This document shows, piece after piece, positions 60,040 through 64,000 of a stretch of 64,000 bases of DNA. A program made the position numbers and the translations under genes. The notes below the pieces were generated by a model. It had not been told where the DNA came from. It worked only from the letters and a program-made list of their open reading frames with translations, and did no database searches. This stretch comes from Henningerozyma blattae CBS 6284. Taxonomy: Eukaryota; Ascomycota; Saccharomycetes; Saccharomycetales; Saccharomycetaceae. Where the stretch lies: assembly GCF_000315915.1 (NCBI RefSeq), contig NC_020187.1, forward strand, positions 1,240,001 to 1,304,000, written 5' to 3'. Numbering within the stretch: the first letter of the stretch is position 1; each line of letters opens with the position of its first letter.

Positions 60040-60386
60040 TTCATATTAATATCCATTCTCACACATACACACGCATATATATATAAATGTAAATATATAT
60101 CTTAAAAAAATGCATTATATTAAATTAATTCGAAGTGACATTAAAAAAATTAAAATAATTCATATCAAATGATATTATACAATAGAAAAGATAATAGCTA
60201 GAAAAAGAATAAAATATTAAAAATTTACGTAGATATTTACAGAAAAATGGTTCGTTTTTCGTAACCTTGTCGTATCTAATCTTAAGTAAGAGTACCGAGA
60301 TAGTAATGCATACCAATTGCTTCTTTAGATTATCGTTGCATTACAAGCAATGATAGTCAATATGGAAAATAAATATAATTAACATA
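60040..60386. other. Convergent intergenic region COG2 / TOM5
   Basis: 0.35 kb, AT-rich with a CACA/TATA stretch at 60060-60100. No gene was seen; MSS18 (YPR134W) of the S. cerevisiae track is absent. Confidence 0.5.
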
Positions 60387-60539
60387 CTATTTCCATTGTC
60401 TTTTAACAAAGTTCCAGACAACAGGGGAGAACCAAAGAAGGGCAGCGGCACATGCAGCGTTTCTGACAACCAAAAAACTTTGTTCTTCTTGAGCTTTTCT
60501 TTCTTCTTCGGTAGGTTCTGGTTGTGGTAAGCCAAACAT
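60387..60539 (-). CDS. TOM5: TOM5, small subunit of the mitochondrial import receptor complex
   Basis: A 50-codon gene, too short for a standard ORF cutoff. It starts MFGLPQPEPTEEERKAQEE and ends LLWFSPVVWNFVKRQWK; S. cerevisiae Tom5 (YPR133W-A, also 50 residues) starts MFGLPQ and ends with a comparable WxSPxxWxxVKKQWK. The acidic cytosolic N-terminus and the single C-terminal membrane anchor (about 27-43) are conserved. Tom5 passes precursors from the receptors to the Tom40 channel in the outer membrane. Position next to SPN1 equals S. cerevisiae. Confidence 0.95.
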   Translation of the reverse strand: MFGLPQPEPTEEERKAQEEQSFLVVRNAACAAALLWFSPVVWNFVKRQWK

Positions 60540-60874
60540 TTTTGTATTGATAAATTTGCTTTGATATTAATATTGATATCTTAGCTAGGACTTGAAAATT
60601 ATTTCTATGATTAGTTCACTGTTATTTTATCTTTTGAACCCGTTAATAGGTAGTGTATTTCCAATGAAATCGTCTTTTCCAAATTAATTTTAAGTAGAGC
60701 CTTAATCCGCGTTGTCGTTTCAGATGATACGATAACGGATTCTGATAAAATATTAAAGATATATTATTTTGAAAATAAGACTAAATATATATAACGAACA
60801 CACGAAAAGTTAAGAACAGTAGTCTCACATTTTTAGACTATTATAATTAATATCTAATAAAATACTGACGGAAA
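60540..60874. other. Divergent promoter region TOM5 / SPN1
   Basis: 0.33 kb. It is shared by the two divergent genes. TATATATA occurs at about 60784-60792, upstream of SPN1. Nothing else was seen. Confidence 0.45.
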
Positions 60875-62041
60875 ATGAGCACCGATAGAAGTTTACCAGA
60901 AAGTGTTATCTCTCCTTCTCCAGAGCCTAATAATCTTATGGATGATAATCAAAATGATAATGTTCAATTAAAAATAGAAGAGCAGGAAAGAAATGATAGA
61001 CAAAGAAAGCACATTGAAGCTGGTACCTCTGATGATGAAGATGAAATAGATGACAGAGCAAAAAGGATAACATCAGTTCCATCAGCAGATAATCAAACTA
61101 TCGAACGTCCTGCTTATGATGAATATCAGAGTGGAGGTACAAGTAATTATTCAGATGTCTCAGGGAATAGTCGTAAGGAAATTGAAGAAAGATTGGATAG
61201 AATATTGAAGAAACCAAAGGTGAGAAGAAATAGAAGGGATGAAGATGACTTAGAACAAATGTTAGATGAAAAAGTATTGAGATTAAAAGATGAAATGAAT
61301 ATAGCGGCACAAATGGATATTGATACATTAAATAAAAGAATTGAAACTGGTGATACCTCTTTAATTTCTATTCAAAAAGTTAAATTATTACCGAAAGTTA
61401 TTAGTGTATTATCAAAGGCTAATTTAGCAGATACTATTTTGGATAACAATCTTCTACAAAGTGTAAGAATTTGGTTAGAGCCATTACCTGATGGATCATT
61501 ACCTTCATATGAAATTCAAAAAAATTTATTTCAAACTATCAGAGATTTACCAATTAAAACAGAACACTTAAAAGAAAGTGGATTAGGTAGAGTTGTAATT
61601 TTTTATACAAAATCAAAACGTGTGGAACCATCATTGGCCAGAATTGCAGATAGATTAGTGGCCGAATGGACAAGACCTATTATTGGTGCATCTGACAACT
61701 ATAGAGATAAGAGAATCATGCAATTAGATTTTGATGCTGAGAAACTTAGAAAGAAGAATGCATTGGATTCTGCAAGATCAAGAAGAAAAGTTAAAAATGG
61801 TGCAGTTAGCAAGAAAAACCGTGGCTCTTCTGCACAATCCTTATATGAACAAGCTGCTGCCAGAAGAAATAGAGCTGCTGCTCCTGCTCAAACTACTACT
61901 GATTATAAATTTGCACCTGTTAGTAATTTGAACGCCATAACAACATCTGTGAGAAGTGCAGGTGTCGGGTCCACATTAAATAATAATGAGATGTATAAGA
62001 GATTAAATTCTAGATTGGCTAAACATTCCAAGAAGAAGTAA
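60875..62041 (+). CDS. SPN1: SPN1/IWS1, transcription elongation factor
   Basis: A 388-residue Iws1/Spn1 (S. cerevisiae YPR133C, 410). The N-terminal 140 residues are acidic and disordered. The conserved TFIIS N-terminal-like domain spans about 145-295, with LLPKVISVLSKANLADTIL, VRIWLEPLPDGSLPSYEIQ and GLGRVVIFYTKSKRVEP. The C-terminal tail is basic (SARSRRKVKNGAVSKKNR). Spn1 binds Spt6 and histones and acts in elongation and chromatin assembly at RNA polymerase II genes. Its partner gene SPT6 (YGR116W) belongs to this ancestral neighbourhood but is not in the window. Confidence 0.95.
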   Translation: MSTDRSLPESVISPSPEPNNLMDDNQNDNVQLKIEEQERNDRQRKHIEAGTSDDEDEIDDRAKRITSVPSADNQTIERPAYDEYQSGGTSNYSDVSGNSRKEIEERLDRILKKPKVRRNRRDEDDLEQMLDEKVLRLKDEMNIAAQMDIDTLNKRIETGDTSLISIQKVKLLPKVISVLSKANLADTILDNNLLQSVRIWLEPLPDGSLPSYEIQKNLFQTIRDLPIKTEHLKESGLGRVVIFYTKSKRVEPSLARIADRLVAEWTRPIIGASDNYRDKRIMQLDFDAEKLRKKNALDSARSRRKVKNGAVSKKNRGSSAQSLYEQAAARRNRAAAPAQTTTDYKFAPVSNLNAITTSVRSAGVGSTLNNNEMYKRLNSRLAKHSKKK

Positions 62042-62427
62042 TTCAATTTTTTTTTTCAGCATCGAAAAGAGATTACCTAAATACGATTAATAGAGTATTA
62101 TCAGTATAATTATATTATGAACATGCCTGTAGATCCACAATAAGCAACTATATCAGATAGTTTGTTAAATAATAAAATTATTATGTACATTTATAACTAC
62201 TAACTCTAATTATTATTTTTTTTAATTGTATATAAATTACGATCATTTAACATGTATCAGTGTGATGTGATGCAATGAAATAAGTGTTTATTTCCTAAAT
62301 AATAAATAACTAGATATTTGACTATATGTAGTTAAATAATATGAATAGTGATATTATGAGAGTGGAAATAAGAATAATCAGATATTAACCTAATAATAAC
62401 AGTAACAAAAGAATCCAAGGATATAAT
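62042..62427. other. Convergent intergenic region SPN1 / RPS23
   Basis: 0.39 kb, AT-rich. A TACTAAC string (62198-62204) has no matching 5' splice site and is taken as chance. NUP57 (YGR119C), ancestral to this interval, is absent. Confidence 0.5.
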
Positions 62428-62865
62428 TTATGATCTTGGCTTTTCCTTCTTTTCCTTCCATAAAGCTAATAAGGAGACACCAGATACTTTGACAACCTTA
62501 AATCTAACACCTGGAATATCACCCTTAGCCTTACCCTTTCTACCGAAACCAGCCAATAATACTTCGTCATTTTCATCGACATAGTTCAAACAACCATCAT
62601 TTGGAACGAAAGCAGTAACTCTCTTACCGTTCTTAATCAATTGAACTCTGACACACTTTCTGATAGCAGAGTTTGGTTGTTTAGATTCAATACCTAACTT
62701 TTCCAAAACAATACCTTTAGCATGAGAAGAACCACCAAATGGAGAAGATTTAAAGGCAGTACCCAATAATCTCTTCTTATAGTTGTTTTCTGCCCAACGG
62801 TTATTTCTTCTATGGACACGTAATTTTCTAGCAGAGTTCAAACCTCTTGGCTTACCTTTACCCAT
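62428..62865 (-). CDS. RPS23: RPS23, 40S ribosomal protein uS12, intronless
   Basis: A 145-residue uS12 protein, the exact S. cerevisiae length. It starts [18 protein letters not shown]. The frame is open 14 codons further upstream, but that extension is absent from the family. The decoding-centre loop [20 protein letters not shown], with the proline that is hydroxylated in yeast Rps23, is intact. Codon use is strongly biased, as in highly expressed genes. Both S. cerevisiae copies (YGR118W, YPR132W) have an intron early in the coding region; here that part is continuous, so this copy has lost it. A second copy elsewhere is likely in a post-duplication genome. Confidence 0.97.
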   Translation of the reverse strand: MGKGKPRGLNSARKLRVHRRNNRWAENNYKKRLLGTAFKSSPFGGSSHAKGIVLEKLGIESKQPNSAIRKCVRVQLIKNGKRVTAFVPNDGCLNYVDENDEVLLAGFGRKGKAKGDIPGVRFKVVKVSGVSLLALWKEKKEKPRS

Positions 62866-63224
62866 GTTGATTGATTTGTTATTCTTATGGATTAAACCAC
62901 GAATCAAAAAAAAAATTTCAATGTTTACTAAAAATTACAAGTGAATAGAATTTTAATAGCTAATTTTCCACACTATCATCACCTAAAATTTCTAAAACGC
63001 TCGCTAGAAGAAGAAAACCTTTGAAAAAAAAAATATAAAAAAAAATGAAAAATTCATATATTATCAGGGCGCTACCATGTCAAAGTGAAAGTTACTGTTT
63101 ATATTAGTTAAAAAAAAAAAAAAAAAAAAGTAAACATACATACTCACACCTCATTTAGCATTTAACTTTTGATCTTGAAGAGTAACAATTGGTATTTATA
63201 TATAAAATTATATCAATTTGAATA
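62866..63224. promoter_or_regulatory. Divergent promoter region RPS23 / NAT3
   Basis: 0.36 kb with several long A-runs (for example about 63111-63129) that probably exclude nucleosomes. An ACATACATACTCACACC stretch at about 63135-63151 only loosely resembles a Rap1 site; I do not see a clean one. Confidence 0.45.
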
Positions 63225-63815
63225 ATGACAACCTTACAACCATTTGAAGTAACTGATCTTTTGAAACTAAATAATGTTAACTTAGACATACTTACAGAGA
63301 ATTTTCCAGTTGAGTTTTATTTTGAGTATTTAATTCTATGGCCAAATTTATTTTTCAAATCTCAAGAGACTAGTGTTGATTCTGAAGAGACTAAATATGA
63401 TATTTCAGGTTATATGATGGCAAAGACTGAAGGTAAGGGACAAGATTGGCACTCTCATATAACTGCAGTTACTGTTGATTCAGTATTCCGTAGGATATCA
63501 TTAGCTTCAAAATTATGTAATTCATTAGCTGCTATGGTGGATTCTAAACCTCATGATGTAAATTTCATTGACCTTTTTGTAAAATGTAATAATGAATTAG
63601 CAATTAAATTATACGAAAAATTGGGATATTCAGTATTTAGAAGAGTAGTGGGTTATTATAATTCAAGTGAAGATGGATATCCAAATACATTAAAATATAT
63701 AGATGACGATAAAGATGCATTCGATATGAGATTAGGAATGGAACGCGACTTGGGAAAGAGTATAAGAAAAGACGGAAGAAACTTTAAATGTTATCCACAT
63801 GATATTAAATTTTAA
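63225..63815 (+). CDS. NAT3: NAT3, catalytic subunit of NatB N-terminal acetyltransferase
   Basis: A 196-residue GNAT acetyltransferase matching S. cerevisiae Nat3 (YPR131C, 195). The N-terminus MTTLQPFEVTDLLKLNNVNL is the NatB substrate-binding part. The acetyl-CoA region is VTVDSVFRRISLASKLCN, with the arginine pair and following alanine in place of the stricter RxxGxG/A. VKCNNELAIKLYEKLGY is the final GNAT motif. NatB acetylates N-termini beginning Met-Asp, Met-Glu, Met-Asn or Met-Gln, working with Mdm20 on ribosomes. Order RPS23-NAT3 equals YPR132W-YPR131C. Confidence 0.96.
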   Translation: MTTLQPFEVTDLLKLNNVNLDILTENFPVEFYFEYLILWPNLFFKSQETSVDSEETKYDISGYMMAKTEGKGQDWHSHITAVTVDSVFRRISLASKLCNSLAAMVDSKPHDVNFIDLFVKCNNELAIKLYEKLGYSVFRRVVGYYNSSEDGYPNTLKYIDDDKDAFDMRLGMERDLGKSIRKDGRNFKCYPHDIKF

Positions 63816-63867
63816 AAGTATTTATATATGAATATTCTATATTATACACATACATATATATATAAAT

Positions 63868-64000
63868 TTATACCATTTCATATCTGTCACCTTCAGTTTT
63901 AAATTTGGACAAGAAATCGTTAATTTTTTCAAACTCAGCTTCACTTAATTGAGTTCGCTTTTCATTGAAGTTTTCAGTGACTTTATCAACACTTGAACCA
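63868..64000 (-). CDS. C-terminus of a YPR127W-type aldo-keto reductase (partial)
   Basis: On the minus strand an open frame enters from the right edge and stops at 63868. The 43 visible residues run from GSSVDKVTENFNEK to EKINDFLSKF and end GDRYEMV. S. cerevisiae YPR127W, a pyridoxal-reductase-like aldo-keto reductase, ends with a very similar GSS...KVNENF...GDRYEMA. Strand and track (YPR131C then YPR127W, with SCD6 and ANT1 lost) agree. The catalytic tetrad lies outside the window. Confidence 0.8.
   Translation of the reverse strand, partial: GSSVDKVTENFNEKRTQLSEAEFEKINDFLSKFKTEGDRYEMV

Noticed and set aside
62198..62204. TACTAAC branch-point string as evidence of an intron
   Set aside because: No GTATGT-type 5' splice site or exon with coding character is found around it.
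62866..62907. 14-codon N-terminal extension of RPS23
   Set aside because: uS12 proteins begin at MGKGKPRG in yeasts; the extension is simply open 5' leader.

Overview
The window is nuclear DNA of a budding yeast in the family Saccharomycetaceae. It is AT-rich, nearly all genes are intronless, and the one intron I can define has canonical yeast signals (GTATGT, TACTAAC, CAG). About 26 protein genes can be matched by sequence features and gene order to Saccharomyces cerevisiae genes. In three places the order interleaves two S. cerevisiae tracks: YBL05x with YER09x, YPR00x with YFR00x, and YPR12x-14x with YGR11x-12x. Essential ancestral neighbours are absent from each track. That is the pattern left by gene loss after the whole-genome duplication, so a post-duplication lineage that sorted its duplicates independently of S. 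cerevisiae is most likely. I do not assign a genus.

Layout. (A) 1-21 kb: N-terminus of a probable TOD6/DOT6 gene, two tandem TatD-family nucleases (YBL055C), PTC2/PTC3 phosphatase, SHP1, a probable IES5, TSC11, AIM11 with its intron, and an inverted pair of chitin-synthase-activator genes (SHC1-like and SKT5-like) flanking an unlisted 55-codon gene for a tiny secreted, GPI-type protein. (B) 21.8-24 kb: an unrecognised 215-residue protein and PAN5. (C) 24.9-41.7 kb: CIT3, PDH1, NIC96, a YFR006W-type peptidase, a YPR003C-type SulP transporter, two small reading frames that each appear broken at a homopolymer, and REC8. (D) 41.7-45.9 kb: a 4.2 kb stretch without a protein gene holding tRNA-Arg(UCU), a cluster of CACGTG sites and an unusually dense set of inverted repeats. 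(E) 45.9-64 kb: RRP15, KAR3, TAZ1, LOA1, YGR122W, RRP9, CTF4, COG2, TOM5 (too short for a standard ORF list), SPN1, RPS23 (intronless), NAT3 and the C-terminus of a YPR127W-type aldo-keto reductase.

Themes. CIT3 and PDH1 are consecutive steps of the mitochondrial methylcitrate cycle. TAZ1 and LOA1 are divergently transcribed acyltransferase genes. Ribosome biogenesis recurs: RRP15 and RRP9 carry PAC and RRPE promoter motifs, and the intergene next to the probable TOD6/DOT6 (the PAC-binding repressor) carries a dense PAC cluster. The points most worth a second look are the mosaic gene conversion between the SHC1/SKT5 copies, the tiny GPI-type protein, the stopless in-frame AIM11 intron, the frameshifted acidic-repeat gene at 37.7-38.4 kb and the inverted-repeat cluster beside the tRNA. 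A run of 100 N at 3874-3973 is an assembly gap.
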